Part shown: in pieces, positions 1 through 7,810 of the stretch
Layout: each line of letters starts with the position of its first letter
How positions within the stretch are numbered: position 1 is the first letter of the stretch
Assembly: GCA_045546695.1 (NCBI GenBank)
Contig: JAZQDE010000002.1
Coordinates: 1-60,120, forward strand
DNA length: 60,120 nt
Origin: SIG424 sp045546695
Lineage (GTDB): Bacteria > Bacillota > Clostridia > UBA1212 > UBA1255
Direction of reading: 5' to 3'
The notes under the pieces: generated by a model
The model's input: only the letters and a program-made list of their open reading frames with translations
Told to the model about the DNA's origin: nothing
Databases searched by the model: none
Translations under genes and position numbers: made by a program

Positions 1-31
1 TTTTGTTGCGATTTGTGTTAAAATACTTCTC

Positions 32-97
32 ACGGGAGCCACCATCCTTTAGTGTTTTTTCGCTAATCATTAATTTATCACTAATCGGGGCTCCCGT
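32..97. repeat. Long imperfect stem-loop at the window edge
   Basis: A perfect 9-bp inverted repeat (ACGGGAGCC at 32-40, GGCTCCCGT at 89-97) encloses a second pair (TTAGTG at 49-54, CACTAA at 79-84). A T-rich stretch follows on the plus strand. It could be a terminator for a gene left of the window or a structured RNA element downstream of noc. The rest of 1-160 holds no gene I can support. Confidence 0.45.
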
Positions 98-160
98 CAT
101 TATTTTTTCTTTTCAAATCCCAAGATTTATTTTACACCAACCTCCCCCGGTGAAAAGGGG

Positions 161-1048
161 TCACTTCCTTATAAGTCCGTTTTCCTTTTTAGGAATTCTT
201 ATTACAAATTCAAAAAACTCGCCTCTGTCAAACTGAGCTGCACGAAGCTCAACACCACCTTTTTTTACATCCGTAATCAACTCTCGTATGTTTCCTACAA
301 AAAGCTTTATGTCCTTCAGAATATTTTGTTTGTTTCTCTTTCCTGGCAGAATCTGTATTTGTGTTTCTTTCTTTTCCTCAAGGCTCAACGCCTGTTTTAT
401 AAGCAAATCTGCAATATACTTTTCCGTTTCCTGGACGCTGTAGTGCATATCACATACCGTTTTTATAACTTTAAGTTGTAGCTTTTCATCATCAATCTTA
501 AGAAGCGCTCTTGCATGTCTCTCTGACAAACCATACGTGCAGATAACCTTTTTAGTCATAGGCGGAAGTCTCAGAAGTCTTATCTTGTTTGCTATTGCTG
601 ATTGACTTTTGCCTACTTTGCGTGCCACTTCTTCCTGAGTAAGTCCGTATTCCATAATCAGGCAAACGTATCCTTCTGCCTCTTCTATAAAATTAAGATT
701 TTCACGCTGAAGATTCTCAACAAGAGCAAATATTGCGCTCTCGTTTTCTGATATGTTATATACTATCGCCGGTATAGTCCTGAGTCCTGCTATTTTTGCT
801 GCCCTGAGCCTGCGTTCTCCGGCTACAAGTTCGTATGTGGGAATTGCTTCACCTAAACATCTGACTGTAATAGGCTGCAACACGCCGTATTGTTTTATTG
901 ATGCTGCCAAGTCATAGAGACTCGATCTGGCAAACTCCTTGCGAGGTTGCAGAGGATTTGCACGAATTCTTTCCATAGGTATCTCAATAATGACCTCATC
1001 CCTTGCAGAATCTGAATACAATTTTTTAGCGTTATTTCCGTCAGTCAT
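161..1048 (-). CDS. noc: Nucleoid occlusion protein Noc (ParB family)
   Basis: DNA-binding ParB-family CTPase that keeps cell division away from the nucleoid. The 295 aa contain the CTP-binding GERRLRA motif (77-83), the ENLQREN motif (111-117) and a helix-turn-helix at about 138-160. At the four positions reported to separate Noc from ParB specificity it carries Q149, K155, R160 and R177; published Noc residues are Q/K/K/R and ParB residues R/T/A/G. This supports Noc rather than a second ParB, as does its place after rsmG. The ATG is fixed by AGGAGG seven bases upstream. The N-terminus (MTDGNNAKKL...) shows no obvious amphipathic FxRFFG-like helix, which Noc of Bacillus uses for membrane binding. 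The SD lies inside a hairpin (see 1053-1090). Confidence 0.9.
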   Translation of the reverse strand: MTDGNNAKKLYSDSARDEVIIEIPMERIRANPLQPRKEFARSSLYDLAASIKQYGVLQPITVRCLGEAIPTYELVAGERRLRAAKIAGLRTIPAIVYNISENESAIFALVENLQRENLNFIEEAEGYVCLIMEYGLTQEEVARKVGKSQSAIANKIRLLRLPPMTKKVICTYGLSERHARALLKIDDEKLQLKVIKTVCDMHYSVQETEKYIADLLIKQALSLEEKKETQIQILPGKRNKQNILKDIKLFVGNIRELITDVKKGGVELRAAQFDRGEFFEFVIRIPKKENGLIRK

Positions 1049-1052
1049 AAAA

Positions 1053-1090
1053 AAACCTCCTACTCAAATATTGATTGACATAGGAGGTTT
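1053..1090 (-). promoter_or_regulatory. SD-sequestering hairpin / terminator-like leader of noc
   Basis: Read on the minus strand, AAACCTCCTA (1090-1081) pairs perfectly with TAGGAGGTTT (1062-1053) across an 18-nt loop. The second arm contains the noc SD (AGGAGG, 1061-1056), and seven U residues run to the ATG. The structure therefore looks like an intrinsic terminator after rsmG and also like a translational lock on noc. A weak promoter (TTTATT at 1116-1111, 17 nt, TATAAA at 1093-1088) would start transcription at about 1081 and omit the anti-SD arm. The hairpin is seen directly; its function is inference. Confidence 0.6.
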
Positions 1091-1123
1091 ATACGCCATA
1101 TAAACGGAAAAATAAATACCCTG

Positions 1124-1238
1124 AGCGAGTCGACAACAGACTTTTCACCGACTCGTTATACATCATTTCGACCATTTTCGACTCGTTATAGGGGTTTTTT
1201 GGTAATAATTGCGGTGTTTCGGGGGTAACGAGTCGGTA
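1124..1238 (-). repeat. Four-arm GACTCG/CGAGTC repeat cluster between rsmG and noc
   Basis: A core GACTCG occurs four times, in both orientations. ACCGACTCGTTA (1147-1158) is the perfect inverted complement of TAACGAGTCGGT (1226-1237). TCGACTCGTTA recurs at 1178-1188, and CGAGTCGAC lies at 1125-1133. On the minus-strand RNA the order is sense, antisense, antisense, sense, so alternative pairings are possible. The first arm lies in the 3' end of rsmG and the second overlaps its stop codon. Confidence 0.6.
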
Positions 1239-1905
1239 AGATGTTTGTTTTTTTGATATATATATTTCTGTGAATAATTGCCTCGTCGTCCACCTTGAGC
1301 TCGTATTTTTCTTCGCCTTCAAAGAAGCCGCAAAGCGCTTTGAGTGCATATGAAAATGATGGTTCTTCTCCCATACCTTTCATGCTTATGAAATGTCCGC
1401 CGACCTTAACAAAAGGCATACAATACTCAAGCAGGCTGTTGAGGGGCGCCACTGCCCTTGCCGTCGCCGCATCGTATTTTTCTCTGTGCTCAGGATTGCG
1501 TCCGAGCTCTTCTGCACGAGTCTGTATTGTGACAATATCTGTAAGTCCAAGTCGTCTTATCACTTCATCCAGAAAACGGATTCTCTTTCCTGTTGAATCA
1601 ATAAGACAAACGTGAATATCCGGGCACATTATTTTCACCGGCACACCCGGAAAACCTGCGCCTGTACCTACATCAATAAGTGACTTTACGTTGTTTTTTC
1701 GCAGGGCCGGAATTATGCTTACGCTGTCTACAAAATGCTTTACAATAAATTCCTTTTCATCAGTAATCGCGGTCAGGTTCATAACCTTATTCATTTCGAG
1801 CAAATAGTTCATATATTCTTCCAGCTGCCCGATTTGTGTGTCTGTTACATCAAGGCCGAATTGTGAAAAGCCGTCTGTCAGTATTTTTCTGTTAATTTCA
1901 GTCAT
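1186..1905 (-). CDS. rsmG: 16S rRNA (guanine527-N7)-methyltransferase RsmG
   Basis: S-adenosylmethionine-dependent methyltransferase acting on G527 of 16S rRNA. The 239-aa length is normal for the family. Visible motifs are NLTAITDEKEFIVKHFVDS near residue 43, the SAM-binding loop DVGTGAGFPGVP at about 97-108, and a terminal Lys-rich ITKKPL tail as in other RsmG proteins. It overlaps mnmG by 8 nt and is probably translated with it. Its last codons contain the first two arms of the GACTCG repeat cluster, so the 3' end may double as an RNA regulatory element. Confidence 0.95.
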   Translation of the reverse strand: MTEINRKILTDGFSQFGLDVTDTQIGQLEEYMNYLLEMNKVMNLTAITDEKEFIVKHFVDSVSIIPALRKNNVKSLIDVGTGAGFPGVPVKIMCPDIHVCLIDSTGKRIRFLDEVIRRLGLTDIVTIQTRAEELGRNPEHREKYDAATARAVAPLNSLLEYCMPFVKVGGHFISMKGMGEEPSFSYALKALCGFFEGEEKYELKVDDEAIIHRNIYIKKTNILPTRYPRNTAIITKKPL

Positions 1906-3835
1906 TTTTAATATCTCCTGTCGGATTCTGGTTGAAATATATCAGCAATGCCGTTATATCTGCCGGTGAAACGCCTGTGATACGGCCAGCCTGACCGATT
2001 GTTTCCGGCTGGATTTTTGTCAGCTTTTCGCGTGCCTCGAGACTTATATTGGTAATTACGCTATAGTCAAAATCCTGCGGAAGCGCGCGACCTTCTGTCT
2101 TTTTGAACTGCTCTATCTGAGAAAGCTGGCGCTTGATATAACCTTCATATTTAACAGTAATTTCTATCTGTTCAATCTCTCTGAAAGACAATTCTTGTCT
2201 GTCGTTGTCGGGTCTTGCGAGATCTTCGATATCGCAAAGATTTTTGTAAGAAATTTCCGGTCTTTTCAACAAATCAAGCAAAGACGTATTGCCGCTTTTT
2301 ATAGCAGCCGTTCCCAGATTTTCTATATATTCGTTTACTGCGGGACTTGGTGAAATGTGAGTCTGCGTAATTCTTTCAATTTCGTTATTTATATTTGCCA
2401 TTTTTTGGCAGAACTTGTCATATCTTTCCTGTGAAATCAATCCAACTTCGTAACCAAGTTTTGTCAGTCTCGCGTCGGCATTGTCCTGTCTTAAAATAAG
2501 TCTGTATTCTGACCTTGCGGTCATCATTCTGTAAGGCTCTTTTGTTCCACGTGTAACAAGATCGTCGATGAGCACGCCGATATATGCTGTTGCGCGGTCA
2601 ATTACAATTGGTTCTTTAGACGACAATTTCCTTGCGGCGTTTATTCCGGCAATCAGTCCCTGGCCTGCAGCTTCTTCGTATCCGGAGGAACCATTTATCT
2701 GTCCCGCACAGAAAAGCCCGCTTACAAAGCGACTCTCCAGTGAAAGCTTAAGCTCCCGCGCATCTATTGCATCATACTCAATAGCATATGCAGGTCTCAT
2801 AACGCTTACATTTTCAAGACCTGTTATTGTGCGGACAAAAGCAAGCTGTACGTCCTCGGGAAGACTGGAAGAGATTCCCTGCATATACATTTCCTGCGTA
2901 CCGCTTCCCATAGGTTCCAAAAACATCTGATGGCGTTCTTTGTCAGCAAATCTGACAATTTTATCCTCTATAGACGGACAATATCTGGGACCTACTCCTT
3001 CTATTGAACCATTGAATAATGGCGATCTGTCGAGATTGGCCTTTATAATGTTGTGAGTCTCTTCAGTTGTATGTGACAAATAACACGGAACCTGCTCTAA
3101 ATCACTCCTGTATTCTTCAAAAGAAAATGAAAAAGGCTGTTCGTCGCCATATTGTGGCTCCATTTTGTCGAAATTAACTGATAATCCGTTGATTCTCGGA
3201 GGAGTTCCTGTTTTGAAACGCACGATTGTGTGTCCACATTCTGCCAGACAGGCAGAGAGCTCATTTGCCGGAAAATGGCCATCCGGGCCACTGTTTCTGC
3301 TGTAGTCTCCGATTATTATCTTACCTTTTAAGTATGTACCTGTGCAGGCAATTGCGCACCTGCATTTATATATTCCGCCAAATTCTGTCTTTACACCTGT
3401 AACAAACTGTTTGCCGTTTTCATCTTTTTCAACGAGCACCTGTGTGATTTCTGCCTGCTTGAGATCAAGATTTTCCTGACTTTCAAGCGCATTTTTCATA
3501 TACATCTGGTACCTTTTTCTGTCAATCTGTGCACGTGGAGAATAAACGGCCGGGCCCTTTGCTTTGTTCAGAAGCTTTGTCTGAATCGCGTTAAGGTCTG
3601 CAGCCTTGCCCATCTCACCGCCGAGGGCGTCGATTTCCCTTACAAGCTGACCTTTTGCCGTACCACCTATGCTGGGGTTGCACGCCATATTGGCAATACT
3701 GTCAATATTTATACCGAAAATAACAGTTTTGTATCCGAGACGCGCCGCTGCTAAAGCCGCCTCGCAACCTGCATGTCCTGCGCCGATAACTGCTATATCA
3801 TAACTTCCGTAATATTCAAAATACTTGTTTGCCAT
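1898..3835 (-). CDS. mnmG: tRNA uridine-5-carboxymethylaminomethyl modification enzyme MnmG (GidA)
   Basis: FAD-dependent partner of MnmE that installs the cmnm5 group at wobble U34 of tRNAs. The 645 aa begin with the dinucleotide-binding motif GAGHAGCEAA (17-26). They also contain CNPSIGGTAKG, the GTYLKG segment and the C-terminal MnmE-binding helical domain ending in the ITGVSPADI segment. Length and order are standard for the family. It lies downstream of mnmE with a 33-nt gap and overlaps rsmG. The codons for the conserved TRGT segment carry a parS-like 16-mer at 2543-2558. Confidence 0.97.
   Translation of the reverse strand: MANKYFEYYGSYDIAVIGAGHAGCEAALAAARLGYKTVIFGINIDSIANMACNPSIGGTAKGQLVREIDALGGEMGKAADLNAIQTKLLNKAKGPAVYSPRAQIDRKRYQMYMKNALESQENLDLKQAEITQVLVEKDENGKQFVTGVKTEFGGIYKCRCAIACTGTYLKGKIIIGDYSRNSGPDGHFPANELSACLAECGHTIVRFKTGTPPRINGLSVNFDKMEPQYGDEQPFSFSFEEYRSDLEQVPCYLSHTTEETHNIIKANLDRSPLFNGSIEGVGPRYCPSIEDKIVRFADKERHQMFLEPMGSGTQEMYMQGISSSLPEDVQLAFVRTITGLENVSVMRPAYAIEYDAIDARELKLSLESRFVSGLFCAGQINGSSGYEEAAGQGLIAGINAARKLSSKEPIVIDRATAYIGVLIDDLVTRGTKEPYRMMTARSEYRLILRQDNADARLTKLGYEVGLISQERYDKFCQKMANINNEIERITQTHISPSPAVNEYIENLGTAAIKSGNTSLLDLLKRPEISYKNLCDIEDLARPDNDRQELSFREIEQIEITVKYEGYIKRQLSQIEQFKKTEGRALPQDFDYSVITNISLEAREKLTKIQPETIGQAGRITGVSPADITALLIYFNQNPTGDIKND
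2543..2558. promoter_or_regulatory. Candidate parS site inside mnmG
   Basis: TGTTCCACGTGTAACA matches TGTTNCACGTGNAACA at all 14 fixed positions. It differs from the commonest Bacillus form only by T instead of A at position 12. It lies 5.3 kb left of dnaA, within the origin-proximal range typical for parS, and could bind the ParB encoded at 14740. It falls in a conserved protein segment, so partial coding constraint is possible. Confidence 0.65.
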
Positions 3836-3868
3836 TTTTTAACACCACACAATACTCTGTCGATTTAC

Positions 3869-5272
3869 TTATTTTCCCAGGCAGAATTGACTGAAAATGG
3901 TCTCAACAACATCTGCCTCTATAGATTTTCCTGTTATTTTCTCCAAAAATTTACCACATTCCCATATATCGTATGAAATACAGTCAATCGGCATATTATT
4001 TTTGTAACTTTCTTTTGCCTTTGTGATTGCATCTATGCTGCTGTCGAGCAAATTCTTGTGTCTTTCGCTCGTTATGATGTTTTCCGTGTTCATATACACG
4101 CCTTTTTCTGTGAAAATACGGCGGAGCTTTTCAAATATTCCTTCTATTCCATTATTTGACAATATTGAAATCATAACCGGATCGTATTGTGAAAACTCTT
4201 CGCACAATTTCTTTTCACCGGCATCGTCAATAAGGTCTGTCTTATTTATAATGGTAAGGATTGGTAAATTATATCTTTGTGAAATATCTGAAAGCAGTTC
4301 TTTTTCTTCATCAATATCACATTGAGAGTCGATTACGTACATTATCAGGTCGGAATCCGAAATGGCTGTATAAGACCTGTCGACACCAATCCTTTCAACA
4401 ACATCTTCTGTTTCGCGAAGGCCTGCTGTATCTGTAACTATAATCGGAATGCCGTCTACGTCTATATTTACTTCGATAATATCTCTCGTTGTTCCGGGAA
4501 TATCTGTAACAATCGCTCTTTCGCTTCCATAAAGTACGTTAAGAAGAGAAGATTTTCCGGCATTTGGTTTGCCGGCGATGGCAACTTTGAATCCATCTTT
4601 AATGATTCTTCCGCGTGAATACGTACAAGCCATTGCTTTTAGCTGTTTTTCGATACTTTCAAGCGTCTGCATCGCTTCTTTTGCAGTATCTTCCTCCATT
4701 TCATATTCAGGATAATCAATTGCAACTTCAATCTGTGCAAGGCAGAGGCTCAACTTTTCACAAATATCATTAAGCTCTCTGTCAAGTCTGCCGGAAAGCT
4801 GATTGATTGCCGCTTTCTGGGCCTGGCTTGTCTTTGCGTTTATAAGATCCATAACGGCTTCTGCACCGGACAGGGCAATTCTTCCATTTAAAAATGCTCT
4901 TTTTGTAAATTCGCCGGGCTCGGCAGGACGCGCGCCGTTTTTGTAAATCAGCGACAATATAGAATGCATTACCGCGTATCCGCCGTGGCAATTTATCTCA
5001 ACGACGTCTTCTTTTGTATATGATTTAGGACCTCTCATCAATGTTATGAGGCATTCATCAAGGACGGTGTCTGTTGAAGGGTCTACTATATAACCATATT
5101 TAATCGTATGAGTAGACATGCGGGCAACAGAATCTGCCGCCCGCTTTGTATCAACAAATATTTTATCAGCAACATCTATTGCATTTATGCCACTGATTCT
5201 TATTATACCGATGCCACCGCCACCGGACATGGTGGAAATAGCTGCAATAGTATCTTCTAAATACTGCTTCAT
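3869..5272 (-). CDS. mnmE: tRNA modification GTPase MnmE (TrmE)
   Basis: GTPase that works with MnmG in modifying U34 of tRNAs. The 467 aa show an N-terminal formyl-THF-binding domain (SGGGGIGIIRISG), then an inserted G domain with G1 GKPNAGKSS (about 224-232), G2/G3 DIPGTTRD and DTAGLRE, and G4 NKTD. The protein ends with the catalytic CLGK tail containing the essential Cys. Length is typical. Its start overlaps the stop of jag by 4 nt (ATGA), implying translational coupling. Confidence 0.97.
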   Translation of the reverse strand: MKQYLEDTIAAISTMSGGGGIGIIRISGINAIDVADKIFVDTKRAADSVARMSTHTIKYGYIVDPSTDTVLDECLITLMRGPKSYTKEDVVEINCHGGYAVMHSILSLIYKNGARPAEPGEFTKRAFLNGRIALSGAEAVMDLINAKTSQAQKAAINQLSGRLDRELNDICEKLSLCLAQIEVAIDYPEYEMEEDTAKEAMQTLESIEKQLKAMACTYSRGRIIKDGFKVAIAGKPNAGKSSLLNVLYGSERAIVTDIPGTTRDIIEVNIDVDGIPIIVTDTAGLRETEDVVERIGVDRSYTAISDSDLIMYVIDSQCDIDEEKELLSDISQRYNLPILTIINKTDLIDDAGEKKLCEEFSQYDPVMISILSNNGIEGIFEKLRRIFTEKGVYMNTENIITSERHKNLLDSSIDAITKAKESYKNNMPIDCISYDIWECGKFLEKITGKSIEADVVETIFSQFCLGK

Positions 5273-5928
5273 ATCTTCTTTACATATGGCTTCGTCTTTA
5301 CTACTACGTAACGATTTGGCTCGTAACCCTGGCTCTCTGTAACAACATTTCTGTTTGTCTGGAGCGCCATGTGAATTATTCTGCGCTCGTATGCCGGCAT
5401 TGCGTCGAGAGCAACAGGTCTTTTGTATTTCATAACTCTCTCAGCAGCTCTGGAAGCGATACCCTTTAATGTCTGTTCACGCTTTTTTCTGTAATCCATT
5501 ATATCGATATTTACGCGAACGTAATTTTCTTTATCCTTATTAACTAATGTGTTTGCGATATAGTTAATCGCCTGAAGAGTATCTCCGTGCTTGCCAATCA
5601 GATGTGCAACATCGTTACCTGTAATAGAAACGTCGATAACCTTCTCGTCGTTTTTGATTGACTCAAAGAATTCGTATTTCGGATAATCGTCTTCTGAACG
5701 TGATCTTTTGATAATCTCGTCTAAAAACGCTGCAACAATTTTGGAATCAGAAACGTTTGCTGTTACTTTAACCTTTGCGCCTTTGCCGCCGATAAAACCA
5801 AGTACAGCTTTGCTGCCTTCTTCTAATATCTCTACATCTGCATCTTCAAGGTCGATTTCTAATTCTGCCAAAGCCATCTGAATAGCTTCGTCTACTGTTT
5901 TTGCTTCTTTTATAACTGATTTAGACAT
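5269..5928 (-). CDS. jag: RNA-binding protein Jag/KhpB
   Basis: Jag (KhpB, also called EloR in streptococci) is an RNA-binding protein coupled to cell elongation and division, usually cotranscribed with yidC. The 219 aa contain an N-terminal Jag domain (about 1-50, KEAKTVDEAI... and GFIGGKGAKV), a KH domain with HLIGKHGDTLQAI (about 108-121), and a C-terminal R3H-type region ending in RRIIHMALQ. The start overlaps the yidC stop by 8 nt and its stop overlaps mnmE by 4 nt, so the three genes form one translational unit. Confidence 0.93.
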   Translation of the reverse strand: MSKSVIKEAKTVDEAIQMALAELEIDLEDADVEILEEGSKAVLGFIGGKGAKVKVTANVSDSKIVAAFLDEIIKRSRSEDDYPKYEFFESIKNDEKVIDVSITGNDVAHLIGKHGDTLQAINYIANTLVNKDKENYVRVNIDIMDYRKKREQTLKGIASRAAERVMKYKRPVALDAMPAYERRIIHMALQTNRNVVTESQGYEPNRYVVVKTKPYVKKI

Positions 5929-6658
5929 TTATAACACTTCCTTCTTTTTTCTTCTTAACAAAGACTTTCTTAATCAATATTAATTGGATAATTCCGAATA
6001 CGTTACCCATGGTCCAGTAAAAACCAAGTCCTGACGGAACCATAAATGCAAATACGAAAGTCATTATCGGCATTATTTTCAACAATCCGTTCATCGGATT
6101 GGGAGCCTCATCTTTTTTAGGTTTGTTTGCCTGAGCAAACTTTGTTGAGAGATATTGCTGCAGATATGTGGTAGCTACCGTAAGAATCGGAATAAAAAGA
6201 AGTGGAACATACAATCCGGGATCTTCCATTATTTTTGAGGGATTCCACGCAGGTACCGCATCCAGTTTAAGGATGCCTAAAAAGTTCATATTTATCGTCT
6301 CACTGCTGATATAAAGTGCCGGCTGTCTGATAATCTGGTACAGAGCCATAATCAACGGGAACTGTAATAACATCGGCAAACATCCGCTGAGAGGATTTAC
6401 ATTGTACTTTGAATAAAGCTTCTGCTGCTCTTCTTGTAACTTCTGAGGATCATTTGGATAGCTCTTTTTGAGCTCCTCAATTTTAGGAGCAAGCTCCTGC
6501 TGCTTCTCCATGCTCTTTTGCTGATTGTAAGTAAGAGGAAACAATAAAAGCTTCGTAATAAACGTAAACAATATCAGCGCAAGACCATAATTGTCAAACG
6601 CCAGGTAAGTATATATAAAATCCATTAAAACCCCGAAAGGTTTAGCTAAAAAATCCAT
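5921..6658 (-). CDS. yidC: Membrane protein insertase YidC
   Basis: YidC/Oxa1-family insertase for integral membrane proteins. The 245-aa short Gram-positive form lacks the large periplasmic domain. It starts with an N-terminal hydrophobic segment and shows a first core helix (about 22-40, LALILFTFITKLLLFPLTYNQ), a charged cytoplasmic coiled region (about 46-88) and four further hydrophobic segments, ending in a Lys-rich tail (KKVFVKKKKEG). No lipoprotein cysteine is visible at the N-terminus, unlike SpoIIIJ of Bacillus. It is coupled to jag downstream and yidD 10 nt upstream. Confidence 0.94.
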   Translation of the reverse strand: MDFLAKPFGVLMDFIYTYLAFDNYGLALILFTFITKLLLFPLTYNQQKSMEKQQELAPKIEELKKSYPNDPQKLQEEQQKLYSKYNVNPLSGCLPMLLQFPLIMALYQIIRQPALYISSETINMNFLGILKLDAVPAWNPSKIMEDPGLYVPLLFIPILTVATTYLQQYLSTKFAQANKPKKDEAPNPMNGLLKIMPIMTFVFAFMVPSGLGFYWTMGNVFGIIQLILIKKVFVKKKKEGSVINV

Positions 6659-6668
6659 AATAACTCCC

Positions 6669-6878
6669 TTATTTTACAGGATCATAACCGCCTTTGCTAA
6701 AGGGATTACATCTGATAATCCTGTACAGTGCCATAGCGCCTCCCTTGATGGCGCCGTATTTTTCGATAGCCTGAATAGCATATGTGGAACATGTGGGATA
6801 AAATCGGCAACAAGGAGCCTTATTGGGAGAAATATTCTTACGGTAAAAATTGATTATAGCTAAAAGCATTTTTTTCAC
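6669..6878 (-). CDS. yidD: Membrane protein insertion efficiency factor YidD
   Basis: Small YidD-family protein of 69 aa that assists YidC-dependent insertion. It contains the family signature YRKNISPNKAPCCRFYPTCSTYAIQAI at residues 12-38, written here in two parts: the ISPNKAPCCRFYPTC segment with three Cys, and the SxYAIxAI helix. The C-terminus RIIRCNPFSKGGYDPV is also typical. It sits between rnpA and yidC as in most Bacillota. Confidence 0.95.
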   Translation of the reverse strand: MKKMLLAIINFYRKNISPNKAPCCRFYPTCSTYAIQAIEKYGAIKGGAMALYRIIRCNPFSKGGYDPVK

Positions 6879-6899
6879 AAAAATCCCTCTTTTCTATAT

Positions 6900-7265
6900 T
6901 CACTTAAGTCTTATTCTGCCCAGAGTATCCAGTATATCTTCTCTGAGCTCATCAAATGTCGGTATATACTCAGCACGCAGCTTGCGTGATGTATTAGCAG
7001 CAACACGATGAGACGGTTTAACAAAAAAAACAAAATCAAATCCGCTGACTGTATCTTGTATGTCATGGCGATAAATCTCGCGGATTAGTCTTCTCATCCT
7101 GTTGCGCTGGACTGCATTACCGACCTTTTTACCGGTCACAATGCCTATTCTGTTTACATCGGTACTGTTGGCAAGTGCATATACGGTCACATACTGACCA
7201 GATTTGTATTTGCCTTTTTTATATGCCTTTCTGAATTCTGAATTGTTTTTAATTGAGACAGGCAT
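6900..7265 (-). CDS. rnpA: Ribonuclease P protein component
   Basis: Basic protein subunit of RNase P that matures tRNA 5' ends with the M1-type RNA. The core motif RNRMRRLIREIYR (RNR box) and the KKVGNAV segment are present. The open frame begins at 7277 with GTG, but GAGGA lies five bases before the ATG at 7265, giving 121 aa and the more usual N-terminus MPVSIKNNSEFRKAYKKG. It is 15 nt downstream of rpmH in the standard rpmH-rnpA operon. Confidence 0.95.
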   Translation of the reverse strand: MPVSIKNNSEFRKAYKKGKYKSGQYVTVYALANSTDVNRIGIVTGKKVGNAVQRNRMRRLIREIYRHDIQDTVSGFDFVFFVKPSHRVAANTSRKLRAEYIPTFDELREDILDTLGRIRLK

Positions 7266-7280
7266 ACTTATCCTCACTTA

Positions 7281-7415
7281 TTAAGCAGATAATACTTTTC
7301 TGCCCTTCATACGTCTTCTTTTTAATACTTTTCTGCCGTTTGCAGTAGCCATTCTTGCTCTGAAACCGTGAACCTTACTTCTTTGTCTCTTTTTCGGCTG
7401 ATATGGTCTGATCAT
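7281..7415 (-). CDS. rpmH: 50S ribosomal protein L34
   Basis: The 44-aa L34 reads MIRPYQPKKRQRSKVHGFRA... and ends in the Lys/Arg-rich RRMKGRKVLSA. The frame is open upstream to 7481, but the family begins at the MIRPYQPK methionine at 7415. An AGGAGG-like SD (GAAGGAGGTG on the minus strand) lies directly before it. It is the first gene of the leftward operon away from oriC. Confidence 0.97.
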   Translation of the reverse strand: MIRPYQPKKRQRSKVHGFRARMATANGRKVLKRRRMKGRKVLSA

Positions 7416-7665
7416 CGCCGACACCTCCTTCTTAAGTAAAACGTAAAATATTCGATAAATTTGCTCTTTTGTTTTAGACAAAAGTACTGGTAATTATATC
7501 CCTAAAGTGCCTTATTGTCAACGAAAATGAATTTTCAAAATCGTAAAATTTTTTTATTTTTACTAAAGCACAACATGTTGTACCGGTGAAAAATTTTTCC
7601 ACAAAAACTTGTGAAAAGTGCCAAATTTTCATCTTTTACTTGCTTTTTTTTATAAAAATATGCTC

Positions 7666-7695
7666 TTGCATTGTAGTTGTATTTTCTGTTATATT
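7666..7695 (+). promoter_or_regulatory. Probable dnaA promoter
   Basis: TTGCAT (7666-7671) and TATATT (7690-7695) are separated by 18 nt, a reasonable sigma-A promoter. The start would be near 7702, giving a leader of about 110 nt that carries two identical 17-bp repeats. dnaA translation uses GGAGG at 7799-7803. Confidence 0.5.
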
Positions 7696-7744
7696 AGGTT
7701 AGCGCTTATCGATTAATACATCTTCAGATGTTTATTACGCATAA

Positions 7745-7787
7745 TTTTTTACTAAAGACAAAGTTATATATTTTTTACTAAAGACAA
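7745..7787 (+). repeat. Tandem 17-bp direct repeat in the dnaA leader
   Basis: TTTTTTACTAAAGACAA occurs at 7745-7761 and 7771-7787 (26-nt period). A diverged copy, TTTTACTAAAGCACAA, lies at 7557-7572. A related TTTTTACTAAAGATAA is found at 27956-27971 in front of murA. In both leaders the last copy ends 23-24 nt before the start codon. The binding factor is unknown. Confidence 0.75.
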
Positions 7788-7810
7788 GCAATATTTTTGG
7801 AGGAAATATT

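Larger units (their letters stand above)
7416..7810. other. rpmH-dnaA intergenic region (left part of oriC)
   Basis: These 395 AT-rich bases hold no gene. They separate two divergent operons and contain the rpmH and dnaA promoters, a perfect 12-bp palindrome ACAACATGTTGT (7570-7581), one DnaA-box-like TTTTCCACA (7595-7603), and three copies of a TTTTACTAAAG motif. No perfect TTATCCACA occurs here, so most DnaA binding probably takes place downstream of dnaA. Confidence 0.7.

Noticed and set aside
3..236. Open frame of 77 codons at the left edge, plus strand
   Set aside because: No SD, overlaps the 3' end of noc and a stem-loop; Phe/Pro/Ser composition looks non-coding.
7570..7581. ACAACATGTTGT palindrome as a parS or DnaA element
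   Set aside because: Lacks the CACGTG core and any TTATCCACA similarity; it may be a regulator site but nothing identifies it.
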